A DNA stretch of 64,000 nt from Acidobacteriota bacterium (lineage in GTDB: Bacteria; Acidobacteriota; Vicinamibacteria; Vicinamibacterales; 2-12-FULL-66-21): NCBI GenBank assembly GCA_003222675.1, contig QHWT01000064.1:23825-87824 (forward strand), written 5' to 3'. Shown here piece after piece: positions 7,058 through 15,391 of the stretch (position 1 is its first letter; the number at the start of each line of letters is the position of its first letter). The notes under the pieces were generated by a model that saw only the letters and a list, made by a program, of their open reading frames with translations, searched no databases and was not told where the DNA came from. A program made the translations under genes and the position numbers.

Positions 7058-9600
7058 CGCGAGCCCCCGATCGCGTTCAGCAGGAGCTCCTGCGCGCGCT
7101 CGAACGTCGGTGCGATCTCCAGGGCGGCCAGCGCTTCCTTCTTCGCATCCGCCGCCTGGCCGGCGAGGAGATAGCTCTCGCCGAGGTCGCAGTGCGCGGC
7201 CGCCTTGTCCGTCGCGCCTGACTGGAGCGCCGCGCGGAATTCACGCGACGCGATCGTCGCATCGCGGCGCTTCAACGCGATCCGTCCCCACCCGATGTGC
7301 GCGGTGGCGTCGAAGGGATCGAGCGAGACGACGCGCGAGACCGCCAGCGTCATCAACCGCTCGTCGTGCGCCGCCTCTGCGAGCGTCCACAGCTTGCGCG
7401 CGGCTTCGACGTTCGTGTGGTCGACAGCAAGCAGCGCCTCGTATTCTTTCAATGCGCGCGGACGATCGCCGAGCTTTTCGGCGAGCGCGGCCATCAGCGC
7501 GTGCGGGCTTTCGGCGCCAATCGCCGCGGGCACGAGCGATGCGGCGCGCTCGAGCGGCGCGTACGCCGCGGCATCTCCCGCGGACGCCAGCGCCTCGCCG
7601 AGCGCAACCTGCGCGATATAGCTGTCAGGGTTAGCCGCAGCGGCCGTCTTCAGCACGTCTACCGAGCTCGCATCCACCGGCTTTTGCGCATCCGCCAGCG
7701 CTTTCCGCATCGTCCCGAACTTCTCCTCGAGTGCGCGGTCGAAGGTGACCTGCAGATCGTCGATGGACACGTTCAGCGAGCGCTTCAGCGCGGCTTCGGT
7801 ATCGATGCCATCGGCAAAGGACCGAACGAGCGCGGGGAGCGCCGGCGCCCCTCGCGACGTGACGATGTGGTCCACCAGCAGCGAGGCCTCGTAATACGCC
7901 AGCGAGATCGTGTCGGGCCGCGTGAACCCGGCGTTCAGATCGCGCAGCTTCAGGACCTTGTTCGCGTTCATCGCCCGCGCGAAGGTGACTTCCATGTCCC
8001 GCCCCCACTCGGGACGCTGAACGCCCTCCTCATAGACCGAAATCCCCTCGGTCAGCCACCGCGGCACGCGCTGCTTCGACATCTGCAGCGTGACCACGTG
8101 CGCGAGCTCGTGCCAGAGCGTCGCCTCCCAGCTGAACATGCCAGGCGGACGCGCCTTCGGAGAATCCATCGTGACGACGCGGCCGAAGCACGCGCCGAGC
8201 GCGCCAATCATGCCGGGCAGCCCGAGGTTGCGCACCGCGAAGTCGTCGTGATGCGGAAAGATCTCGATCAGGATCGGCCCCCTCGGCGTGAACCCGTAAC
8301 GCGCCGAGAGCGTCTTGAACGCGGACTGCGCGAGCGGAACGGCGTACTCGCGAAGCACCGGCGCTTCGTCGCGGTGCATCTTGAAAATCAGATCGCCTTC
8401 CTGCACGGTGACGAACTGATCCAGCGTGTCGAGCAGCGCGAGGAGGTTGTAGGTGACGACATCGAATGGATCGGCGTGGAAGGCGCGATCGAGCGCGCGG
8501 CGCGCGCCAGGCTCGTCGCCCGTGCGCATCAAATGCATGCCGAGATCTGCCGCGGCCTGCGCGTCGGACGGATCGAGCGCGAGCCCCTTCTCGGCGAGCG
8601 TGACGGCTTCATCGAATCGATAGTGGCTGGCCGCCTGCTCCCCGGCAATCCGGTAGATCTCTCCATACGACGGATTGATGTCGAGGACCTTCGAGACCTC
8701 GCGATCGAAGGTCGCGTGGTCGTCGCGCACATATGCGATTGCCGCCAGCAACGAGTGCGCCTCGAGATCTGACGGGTTGATTGCGAGGACCTTGTCGATC
8801 TCTTCTTTCGCCTTGTCGACGCGATCTTCATCGAGGTGCAGCGACGCGAGAAGCAGGTGCGGCTCCGCGAGACCAGCATCGATCTCAATCGCGCGGGCCG
8901 CGCTGGCCGCGGCGGCCGGCGGGTCTTCGTCTTCGAGCACGCGCGCAAGGCCGGCATGCGCGGGCGCCCATTGCGCGTCCGCCTGCAACGCCGCCTGGAA
9001 CGATTTCAGCGCCTCAGGTTTGTTGTACTTCTCGAGGAACAGGCGCCCCCACGACGTCTGCACCGCTGCGGGATCGGCACCCACGCGTTCGGCGTCGCGA
9101 TAGAGGGCGTTGGCGTCGCGCGGACGGCCGAGCGCATGCGCCGCGCGCGCGCCGCGGAGCAGCAGCGCGGGTTCAGCGGTCGACGATCCTCGACGATAGA
9201 CCGCCGTCAGCAGCGGCGCCGCGTCGCCGTCGCGCCCGATGATGTGATAGAGCAGCGCCAGCTCGAGCGCCGCGTCGCCACCGGGCTCGCGCAACGCGAG
9301 CGGCTCGAGGATCGACTGCGCCTCGCCATACTTGCCCGCATCAATCGCGAGCTGCGCCAGCACGACCGCGCCTGCCGGATCGTTCGCACCGCGCGCCCGC
9401 GCCAGGTTCTCTGCCTCGGCGCGCTGACCGTGCGCAATCGCGGCGGCCGCGGCGCTCGCAAAATCGCGCTGCGCACCTTGTTGAGAGAAGACGCGCGAGG
9501 GACGCACGGCCGAGCCGGCAAGTCCGAGACACACCGAAAGTATGACGACGACAAGAGGCCGTCTCGGCACCGGCAAGTGGCCCGCGCGAGAGTCCGGCAT
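7054..9600 (-). CDS. TPR-repeat protein with peptidase MA (gluzincin) domain
   Basis: An 848-residue protein. The start at 9600 gives a basic n-region and a hydrophobic signal segment at about residues 20-40. Residues 50-390 are tetratricopeptide repeats (recurring A-LG and P-A/Y patterns at 34-residue spacing). The centre holds a peptidase MA-like domain with WHELAH, zinc-binding His497 and His501 and catalytic Glu498, and a downstream WLTEGISVYEEG supplying the third ligand Glu. More TPRs fill the C-terminus. Probably an exported metallopeptidase or a scaffold carrying one. It is coupled by ATGA to DUF4159, linking it to the MoxR/BatA cluster. Confidence 0.88.
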   Translation of the reverse strand: MPDSRAGHLPVPRRPLVVVILSVCLGLAGSAVRPSRVFSQQGAQRDFASAAAAAIAHGQRAEAENLARARGANDPAGAVVLAQLAIDAGKYGEAQSILEPLALREPGGDAALELALLYHIIGRDGDAAPLLTAVYRRGSSTAEPALLLRGARAAHALGRPRDANALYRDAERVGADPAAVQTSWGRLFLEKYNKPEALKSFQAALQADAQWAPAHAGLARVLEDEDPPAAAASAARAIEIDAGLAEPHLLLASLHLDEDRVDKAKEEIDKVLAINPSDLEAHSLLAAIAYVRDDHATFDREVSKVLDINPSYGEIYRIAGEQAASHYRFDEAVTLAEKGLALDPSDAQAAADLGMHLMRTGDEPGARRALDRAFHADPFDVVTYNLLALLDTLDQFVTVQEGDLIFKMHRDEAPVLREYAVPLAQSAFKTLSARYGFTPRGPILIEIFPHHDDFAVRNLGLPGMIGALGACFGRVVTMDSPKARPPGMFSWEATLWHELAHVVTLQMSKQRVPRWLTEGISVYEEGVQRPEWGRDMEVTFARAMNANKVLKLRDLNAGFTRPDTISLAYYEASLLVDHIVTSRGAPALPALVRSFADGIDTEAALKRSLNVSIDDLQVTFDRALEEKFGTMRKALADAQKPVDASSVDVLKTAAAANPDSYIAQVALGEALASAGDAAAYAPLERAASLVPAAIGAESPHALMAALAEKLGDRPRALKEYEALLAVDHTNVEAARKLWTLAEAAHDERLMTLAVSRVVSLDPFDATAHIGWGRIALKRRDATIASREFRAALQSGATDKAAAHCDLGESYLLAGQAADAKKEALAALEIAPTFERAQELLLNAIGGSR

Positions 9601-9689
9601 GGATCTGAGGCGATTATAGACCACGCAAATGAGCGCTCTAGCAGACTCCGTGCCGTTAAGACGGTCCGCTGACGCAAGCGGTTTTCGAG

Positions 9690-9759
9690 TGACGGCTGAC
9701 AGTTGTCGGCCGAACCGCGGACTAATAGGCGGGAACTGGAAACTGGTGACCGGTAACGC
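9690..9759. repeat. Two short heptamer arrays in the gap 9601-9768
   Basis: Two degenerate 7-bp arrays lie here: TGACGGC, TGACAGT, TGTCGGC at 9690-9710, and GGAACTG, GAAACTG, GTGACCG, GTAACGC at 9732-9759. The rest of the gap includes a small hairpin (CCGCT/AGCGG with a T run near 9667-9686) and no gene. Confidence 0.6.
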
Positions 9760-9768
9760 GCAGCTCGT

Positions 9769-11202
9769 TCAGAAGAGCGGGCGCCACGTGAAGAAGATAG
9801 CGGCGACCAGTCCCTGTCCAAGCGCGAATGCGGTGACGAATGGGAGGACGAAGCGCCGCGGCAGGATCGCCGCGAGCGCCAGGAAGGCCGGAAACAAGGT
9901 CGACGTGAGACGTCCCATCGACAGCACGCCACCGGCGAGCACCGGCGGAACGATGTTGATGATGACGAAGACCGCGGCGCTCAAACCGAGACGGCGGAAC
10001 ACGGGCCAGAGCATCACCAGCGCGAATACGAACGCCAGCGCGTTCAGCGTGTCGTACGGCACGAGCATCAGCGCCCGCGCGAGGCCTTCATCGTCGATCC
10101 GTGCGAGCCCGCGCGCCAGCGGCGCCAGTCCTTGAAACGATCGCCCCCATGCTTCGTGCAGCCGCGCCCACCCGAACCAGGATCCAGTGAGATCGTGCAC
10201 ATATGCGCTGTAGGCCAGCATTCCGAGTCCCGCGGCCGACGCCGACAGAATTGATTTCGTGATTTGGTGATCCGGTGATCTGATGATGGTGCGATTGCGC
10301 CAGAGGTCCTCGGCTATGAGGCACGCGAGCGCCACGCTGAGGAAGCAGCCGTTCGGCCGCGTCAGGCCAACCAGCGCGCCCCACGCGGCGGCGCGCACCC
10401 ACTCGTGGCGGCGGAAGTGATAGAACGCTGCGACAGATCCCAACAGGAACAGCGCTTCCGTGTAAGGCAGGCTGAAGAAGATCGCGAACGGATATGCCGC
10501 GAGCAGCGTGACCGCGTCGGCCGCGTGCGCTTCGCCGATTGTGTCGCGCGCCAGCCGCGCCAGGTACGACGCACCCCACACAAATGTGACGATTGAGAGG
10601 ATCGCGCCTCCCCACAGCGCCCGCGCCATGCGCCGTTCCCAGGGGACGCCTCCCTCGAACGCCCCCACAAGATAACCAACCACGCGCATCGCGAACGGAT
10701 ACGCGGGAAAGAACGCGACGTTCTGCTGACGATCGAAACGTGCCTGGAAGTGATAGCCGTTGATCGCAATGTCGCCGTACCAGCCCGCGTCGTAGCGCGC
10801 CGGCAGATTCATCACCGGATCGCCAGAGAGCTGAAACCCGACCTCCGTGCTGAAGCCAATCGCCAGCACCGCGAAGTAGCCGGCGACGAGCACCGCGATG
10901 CGTGAGAACCACGCCGTGGTAATGACCGCCGCAGACGGATCGTCGCGCAGGGTGCGCGCCCACGCCACGGCGCGGCCATGGAGCGGCGGCGACGGAAAGG
11001 CAGCGTGCCGGACGGCGATGATGGCGAGCGTGATGAACGCGAGCCGCAGCGGCGACCGCGCCGAGAGCCGGACGAAGCCGACGTGGGTGGAGAACCCGCC
11101 GAAGAGCACGACCGCCAGGGTGACGACGAACGCGGCGAGCGCGAGCGCATCGAGGATGCGGACCCACGACGGCAGTCGTGGTGCATCTCGCTCGGCCATC
11201 AA
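9769..11202 (-). CDS. PIG-V-like mannosyltransferase, integral membrane protein
   Basis: A 477-residue polytopic membrane protein with roughly ten hydrophobic segments. It has the marks of the bacterial branch of GPI mannosyltransferase 2 (PIG-V): YDAGWYGDIAINGY in the first large loop, NVAFFPAYPFAMR, SLPYTEALFLLG and GLTRPNG. These enzymes use a polyprenyl-linked mannose donor at the outer face of the inner membrane; the acceptor here is unknown. It overlaps the aminotransferase upstream by 4 bp. An octamer repeat array at 10253-10300 lies in frame and encodes an unusual hydrophilic stretch (IIRSPDHQITKS) in a loop. Confidence 0.8.
   Translation of the reverse strand: MMAERDAPRLPSWVRILDALALAAFVVTLAVVLFGGFSTHVGFVRLSARSPLRLAFITLAIIAVRHAAFPSPPLHGRAVAWARTLRDDPSAAVITTAWFSRIAVLVAGYFAVLAIGFSTEVGFQLSGDPVMNLPARYDAGWYGDIAINGYHFQARFDRQQNVAFFPAYPFAMRVVGYLVGAFEGGVPWERRMARALWGGAILSIVTFVWGASYLARLARDTIGEAHAADAVTLLAAYPFAIFFSLPYTEALFLLGSVAAFYHFRRHEWVRAAAWGALVGLTRPNGCFLSVALACLIAEDLWRNRTIIRSPDHQITKSILSASAAGLGMLAYSAYVHDLTGSWFGWARLHEAWGRSFQGLAPLARGLARIDDEGLARALMLVPYDTLNALAFVFALVMLWPVFRRLGLSAAVFVIINIVPPVLAGGVLSMGRLTSTLFPAFLALAAILPRRFVLPFVTAFALGQGLVAAIFFTWRPLF
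10253..10300. repeat. Octamer array inside the mannosyltransferase gene
   Basis: Six consecutive 8-bp units that all begin with GAT: GATTTCGT, GATTTGGT, GATCCGGT, GATCTGAT, GATGGTGC and GATTGCGC. The array is 48 bp, so the reading frame is kept. The same unit type (GATTTGGT) occurs in intergenic arrays at 23440 and 26757. Confidence 0.85.
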
Positions 11203-12371
11203 TGTCTGGTGCCGGCCCGCAGCACGCCGTCGAGCACGTCCAGCCCGCGTTTCATCTCGTCCAGCGTGCCGATCGAGATCCGCGCCATACGCGTCAACGG
11301 CGGAAAGAGACGGCCGATCAGGAGATCCTGCTTCGCGCAGGCATCGATCACAGGCTGGACGTCGCGGCGGAGGTCGACCATGACGAAGTTGGTATGCGAT
11401 TCGCCCACCTCGTAGCCAAGCTTGCGGATCGCATCAATGGTGAACTGGCGAACCTCACGGTTGCGGGCGCGCTCCGCCGCAACGTGCGCGGCATCGGTGA
11501 GCGCCGTCATCGCCGCGGCAGACGCGAGCACGTTGACGCCAGCGTTCCACTTGAAGGCGCGGAGCGGTGCAAGCGTATCGGGTTGCGCGATCGCGTAGCC
11601 CACGCGGAGGCCAGCCATCCCGAACACCTTTGAAAACGTGCGCGACACGATTACCCGCGGGTTCTGCCGCGCGATTGGCACAGCGGTGCGATACGACGGA
11701 TCATCGACGTACTCGTGGTACGCCTCGTCGATCAGGATCCTCGTCCGCGGCGAACGGCGGCCGACGTACGCGATGAAATCGTCGATCGCCGATGCACCGT
11801 GCACGGTGCCCGTTGGATTGTTTGGATTACAGAGGAACACGAGCCCGGCGTCCGACGCCTGGTCGGCCATCGGCTGGAGATCGAGCGCCAGCGATCGGTC
11901 GACGGGAACTTCGATCACTGCTGATCCCGACGCGCGCGCCTGGCCGGCGGGCGCTTCGAATGTCGGCAGCCCCGTCACGAGCGGGCGATCGGGCGACGTG
12001 TAGCCAAGCACCGCGATCCGCAGAATTTCTCCCGAGCCGCAGCCGACAAGCACGTGATCGTCGGGGACACCCTGCGCGCGCGCAATCGCGGCCTGGACAT
12101 GGCGCTCCATGTCGTACGGATAGCGGTTCGTCTCGCCGAACGCGGCGCCGATCGCCGCGAGGACGTTCTCGCCAGGACCAAGCGGATTCTCGTTGCTGTT
12201 CAGACGGAGCGCCGTCACCGATCCCGATACCGATGACGATCTCGCGCCGGGCGGAAGTCCGCCCAGCGATTCGTGGCCGCGCGCCGCGAGCATGTCCGCC
12301 GGCCTCAGTGCGGCAGCACCGACTCCGGATAATCCGAGCGCGCGAATGAACGATCGTCGCGTGGTGAACAT
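11199..12371 (-). CDS. HisC-like PLP-dependent aminotransferase with Tat signal
   Basis: A 390-residue class I/II aminotransferase of the histidinol-phosphate aminotransferase type. Seen: a substrate-phosphate-type start LRLNSNENPLGP at 56-67, PNNPTGT at 183-189, Asp215 in LIDEAYHEY, and the PLP lysine Lys248 in SRTFSKVFG. Before the enzyme fold there is a TRRSFIRALGLSG twin-arginine motif (residues 4-16) with a hydrophobic stretch, so the protein appears to be exported folded with its cofactor. That is unusual for a biosynthetic aminotransferase. It is first in a run coupled by ATGA to the mannosyltransferase. The substrate may be an amino acid or an amino-sugar or phosphonate analogue rather than histidinol phosphate; this is open. 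Confidence 0.88.
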   Translation of the reverse strand: MFTTRRSFIRALGLSGVGAAALRPADMLAARGHESLGGLPPGARSSSVSGSVTALRLNSNENPLGPGENVLAAIGAAFGETNRYPYDMERHVQAAIARAQGVPDDHVLVGCGSGEILRIAVLGYTSPDRPLVTGLPTFEAPAGQARASGSAVIEVPVDRSLALDLQPMADQASDAGLVFLCNPNNPTGTVHGASAIDDFIAYVGRRSPRTRILIDEAYHEYVDDPSYRTAVPIARQNPRVIVSRTFSKVFGMAGLRVGYAIAQPDTLAPLRAFKWNAGVNVLASAAAMTALTDAAHVAAERARNREVRQFTIDAIRKLGYEVGESHTNFVMVDLRRDVQPVIDACAKQDLLIGRLFPPLTRMARISIGTLDEMKRGLDVLDGVLRAGTRH

Positions 12372-12383
12372 CGTGCGCGCATT

Positions 12384-12890
12384 TTACTGCGCCTGCCGGA
12401 GCGCTTGTTCCTCTATTCTGATGCGCTTCAACATCAGCGCCGCGAACCCGATGACGGCGGGAATGCCTGCGATCACCGCGTGCATCGCCATCGCGGTGCC
12501 GGCAAGCTCACCAGCAACCGCCACGTAGTTGGGATGGCGCAGCCATCGGTAGGGCCCTCGCAAGCTTCGTGATGAGCCTGGCGGCACCAGCACGCGGAAC
12601 GTCCATCGATCTCCAAGCGATGCAATCGCCCAATACTTGAGGATCTTTGCGGCCGTGAACACCGCGGCGCCGACAACGGCGCCAGGATCGAGCGTCACGC
12701 CGCGGAGGGCGCCTTCGGTGATCATCGCAAGGAACGTCGCCGGATACGCGATCAGCATCGCGCCATACACGTCGCCCGACGGTTCGAGCGCGCCCATCGC
12801 GCGAAGTCGACGCTCGTGGCGCGCGGACACCCGCGCCTCCACCAGCATCGGCAGGAATACGGGGACGAGCCACAGAACGGGGACACTCAC
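12384..12890 (-). CDS. Isoprenylcysteine carboxyl methyltransferase-like membrane protein
   Basis: About 168 residues of the ICMT/PEMT membrane methyltransferase family: several hydrophobic helices, the conserved GPYRWLRHPNYVAV motif (SAM-binding region) and a C-terminal KRIRIEEQAL. The start is uncertain. The frame stays open far upstream, but the reading upstream of the LWLVPVF helix passes through an inverted repeat. I use GTG at 12890, which lies inside the left repeat arm; the next ATG is at 12848 and would remove the first helix. It is downstream of the flavoprotein and ketosynthase on the same strand, so O-methylation of their product is a reasonable inference. Confidence 0.8.
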   Translation of the reverse strand: MSVPVLWLVPVFLPMLVEARVSARHERRLRAMGALEPSGDVYGAMLIAYPATFLAMITEGALRGVTLDPGAVVGAAVFTAAKILKYWAIASLGDRWTFRVLVPPGSSRSLRGPYRWLRHPNYVAVAGELAGTAMAMHAVIAGIPAVIGFAALMLKRIRIEEQALRQAQ

Positions 12891-12946
12891 AGTTCTTCCC
12901 ACAAGCGAACACTTTTTGCCGCAAAAGTGTGAGTGTCCCCGTTCTG
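12873..12946. repeat. Inverted repeat, 19-bp perfect arms
   Basis: Arms 12873-12891 (CAGAACGGGGACACTCACA) and 12928-12946 are exact reverse complements around a 36-bp centre, which itself contains a nested pair (ACACTTTT/AAAAGTGT). The size and hairpin shape resemble REP/REPIN elements. The left arm overlaps the likely start of the ICMT-like gene. Confidence 0.88.
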
Positions 12947-12966
12947 AGCCGGCGGAAGTGTGACGG

Positions 12967-14100
12967 TCACCGTTTCGAAAGATCGCCCGCAAACGCGATC
13001 GTGCGGCGCAGCAGGACGGGCGCGGACGAGGCCGCAAAGCCGGCGAGCTCCAGGCCGGCGCGGGACGCAACGACCTGCCGCAGCACGCGATTGAACCGCC
13101 ACTTCCCTGCGAACTCGCCGCGCCGCAACCGGGCGAGCGTTCGATGCGGCGTGCGCACGTGGCGCGCAAGCGCCGCGAGCGCAACGTTCGCCGCCAGCTC
13201 CGCGCCGACGACGGCAAAGCGCAGCCCGTCGCCCGTCATCGGATCGATGAAGCCCGCGGCATCACCCGCCAGGAGCAGGCCCGGCACGCCGGCCGCGGAG
13301 GCATCGACGGCCAGCGGCCCGAGGACGATCGGCGGCGAAACCATGCGGGCCGAGCTCACCCGGTCCGCGAGCTGCCAATCGCGAGAGATCGCCTCACGCA
13401 ACGCGCGCGGCGGATCGTCGAGGCCGCGCTGGTTCGCGGTCACGAGGCACACGTTCGCCGCGCCCGTGCCGAGCGGCGCCACGCCGATGTACCGCCCGTG
13501 CCTGACGTGCATCTCGCCATACGCCGTCAGCCCTGTGATGCCTTCGAAATATGCGCCGACGGCCCACCGCCGCGGCCGCAGCGGATGCCGCGTCAATTTG
13601 AGCGCCAGCGCAAGACGCGATCGCCGGCCGTCCGCCGCGATGACGAGCGGCGAGGGGATCCGGACGTCGCGTCCATCGCGACCGGCGATCACGATGCCAC
13701 GGACCTTCTGTCCGCGTTCGTTCTCGAGCAGCGGCGCCCGCACCAGCACGCCCTCTTCGACGCGCGCCCCCGCGGCGGCGGCCTCCTCGATGAGCGCGTA
13801 GTCCAAATCCCGCCGCGGCAGCGCGAGGCCGCGCACCTCGCCGTACTCCCCGAGGACCTCTACGCCCCCTTCACCGGTGACGAGCATGCCGTGCACCTCG
13901 ATCGCGCGCGACTCGAACCGCGAGGTGAGGCCCAGTCGCCTCAACGCCACCATCGTGCCCGGATTGATCGTGTCCCCGCACAACTTGTCGCGCGGAAACC
14001 GCGCGCGATCGACGACGAGCACTCGCGCGCCTCCCCGTGCGAGCAGCGTGGCCGCCACGCTCCCCGCCGGTCCGGCGCCGCAGACAATCACGTCAAACAC
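12967..14100 (-). CDS. FAD-dependent oxidoreductase, geranylgeranyl reductase family
   Basis: A 377-residue flavoprotein. The N-terminal Rossmann motif is CGAGPAGS (residues 7-14), followed by VVDRARFPRDKLCGD typical of geranylgeranyl-reductase-family FAD enzymes, and the second FAD motif GDAAGFIDPMTGDGL is near residue 280. Family members saturate isoprenoid chains or oxidise and halogenate polyketides. It overlaps the 3' end of the ketosynthase gene by 8 bp and is followed by the ICMT-like methyltransferase, so it is probably part of one small lipid or polyketide pathway. The substrate cannot be read from sequence. Confidence 0.9.
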   Translation of the reverse strand: MFDVIVCGAGPAGSVAATLLARGGARVLVVDRARFPRDKLCGDTINPGTMVALRRLGLTSRFESRAIEVHGMLVTGEGGVEVLGEYGEVRGLALPRRDLDYALIEEAAAAGARVEEGVLVRAPLLENERGQKVRGIVIAGRDGRDVRIPSPLVIAADGRRSRLALALKLTRHPLRPRRWAVGAYFEGITGLTAYGEMHVRHGRYIGVAPLGTGAANVCLVTANQRGLDDPPRALREAISRDWQLADRVSSARMVSPPIVLGPLAVDASAAGVPGLLLAGDAAGFIDPMTGDGLRFAVVGAELAANVALAALARHVRTPHRTLARLRRGEFAGKWRFNRVLRQVVASRAGLELAGFAASSAPVLLRRTIAFAGDLSKR

Positions 14101-15373
14101 GGCCGAGTACTATCGCGCTGTTCTTGGAACCAAATCCGAGGCAGTTGCAGAGCGCCGCCTGGGCCGATGCGTTGCGGCCGGTGTTCGGGATGAAGTCGAG
14201 GTCGCAGGCGGGATCGCGTTCGCGCTGATTGATCGTCGGCGGCAGGAATTCGCGCGACAACGCGAGCGCTGACGTCACGATCCCAGCCGCGCCGCTCGCT
14301 CCCTGCGGATGGCCGATCATCGACTTCGTCGACGAGCCCGGCACTGCGTCAGCCCTCGATCCCAACAGCTCGCGCACGCAGCGCGACTCGACTGCGTCGT
14401 TGAGCACGGTGGACGTGCCGTGGAAGTTCACGTACCCGATCTCTTCAATCGGACGGCCGGCACGTTCGATTGCCAGCCGCATGGCGCGGACGATCTGCTC
14501 GCCGTTGGGGTCCATCTGCACGCGGTGATATGCGTCGCATGTGGATCCGTAACCCTCGACTCGCGCGTAGATCGTCGCGCCGCGTGCGCGCGCGCGATCT
14601 TCGCGCTCCAGCACGACCATCCAGGCCCCTTCGCCGAGCACGAACCCATCGCGCCCGCGGTCGAACGGCCGCGAGGCCTCTCCGGGAACGTCGTTGTACT
14701 TCGTTGCGATCGCGCGCATCTTCGAGAAGCCGAAGATCATGCCGGGCGTCACGCAGGCGTCGGCCCCGCCTGACAACATGATCTCGGCGTCGCCGCTGCG
14801 GATCATGGACGTGGCGTAGCCGATCGCGTCGGTGGAGCTCGTGCAGCCCGTCGACACCACGTGGCTGATGCCGTGCAATTCGAGGGCGATCGAAATCTCG
14901 CTCGAGATCATCCCGACGATTGAGACCGGGATGGCGTAGGGGGTGACCCGCTTCCAGCCGTCGGTGAAGAACTCGTAGTAACTCCGTTCCGCTACGTCGA
15001 TGCCGCCGGCGCCGCTGCCCACCAGCACCCCGGCGTCCGGCTCGTTCAGCCGCAGGCCCGCGTCCTGCCACGCTTCGAGCGCTGCGATCACGCCGATGAG
15101 CGACGCGCGCGAGTACCGCCGGGGATCCGCGCGCCCCCCTCCGTCACCATTGCCCTGCGCCCGCTCGTCGATGACCGGCGCGTCCTCGATTGTGAGCGCG
15201 GGCACCGGCGCCGCTACCGTGCACGGGAAGGCTGAGGCGTCGAATTCGATGATGGGTCGCGTGGCGCTGCAGCCGCGGCTGATGTGGTTCCAGAAACGTT
15301 CGCGGCCGACGCCGTATGGAGAGACCACGCCGATCCCGCTGATGACGACGCGCGGCGAACCGTTGAGCGCCAT
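14093..15373 (-). CDS. Beta-ketoacyl-ACP synthase II-like (KAS II) enzyme
   Basis: A 426-residue condensing enzyme with a complete active site: nucleophile Cys177 in STGCTSSTD, His318 in NFHGTSTVLND, and Lys350/His355 in STKSMIGHPQG. Because the Cys is present it is an active synthase rather than a chain-length factor. The start is the ATG at 15373. It heads a minus-strand group KS, FAD reductase, ICMT-like methyltransferase. No acyl carrier protein, acyltransferase or ketoreductase lies nearby, so it probably borrows fatty-acid pathway partners or makes a specialised lipid. It is divergent from the methyltransferase pseudogene with only 18 bp between starts. Confidence 0.92.
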   Translation of the reverse strand: MALNGSPRVVISGIGVVSPYGVGRERFWNHISRGCSATRPIIEFDASAFPCTVAAPVPALTIEDAPVIDERAQGNGDGGGRADPRRYSRASLIGVIAALEAWQDAGLRLNEPDAGVLVGSGAGGIDVAERSYYEFFTDGWKRVTPYAIPVSIVGMISSEISIALELHGISHVVSTGCTSSTDAIGYATSMIRSGDAEIMLSGGADACVTPGMIFGFSKMRAIATKYNDVPGEASRPFDRGRDGFVLGEGAWMVVLEREDRARARGATIYARVEGYGSTCDAYHRVQMDPNGEQIVRAMRLAIERAGRPIEEIGYVNFHGTSTVLNDAVESRCVRELLGSRADAVPGSSTKSMIGHPQGASGAAGIVTSALALSREFLPPTINQRERDPACDLDFIPNTGRNASAQAALCNCLGFGSKNSAIVLGRV

Positions 15374-15391
15374 GTCTCTATAATCCCCCAG

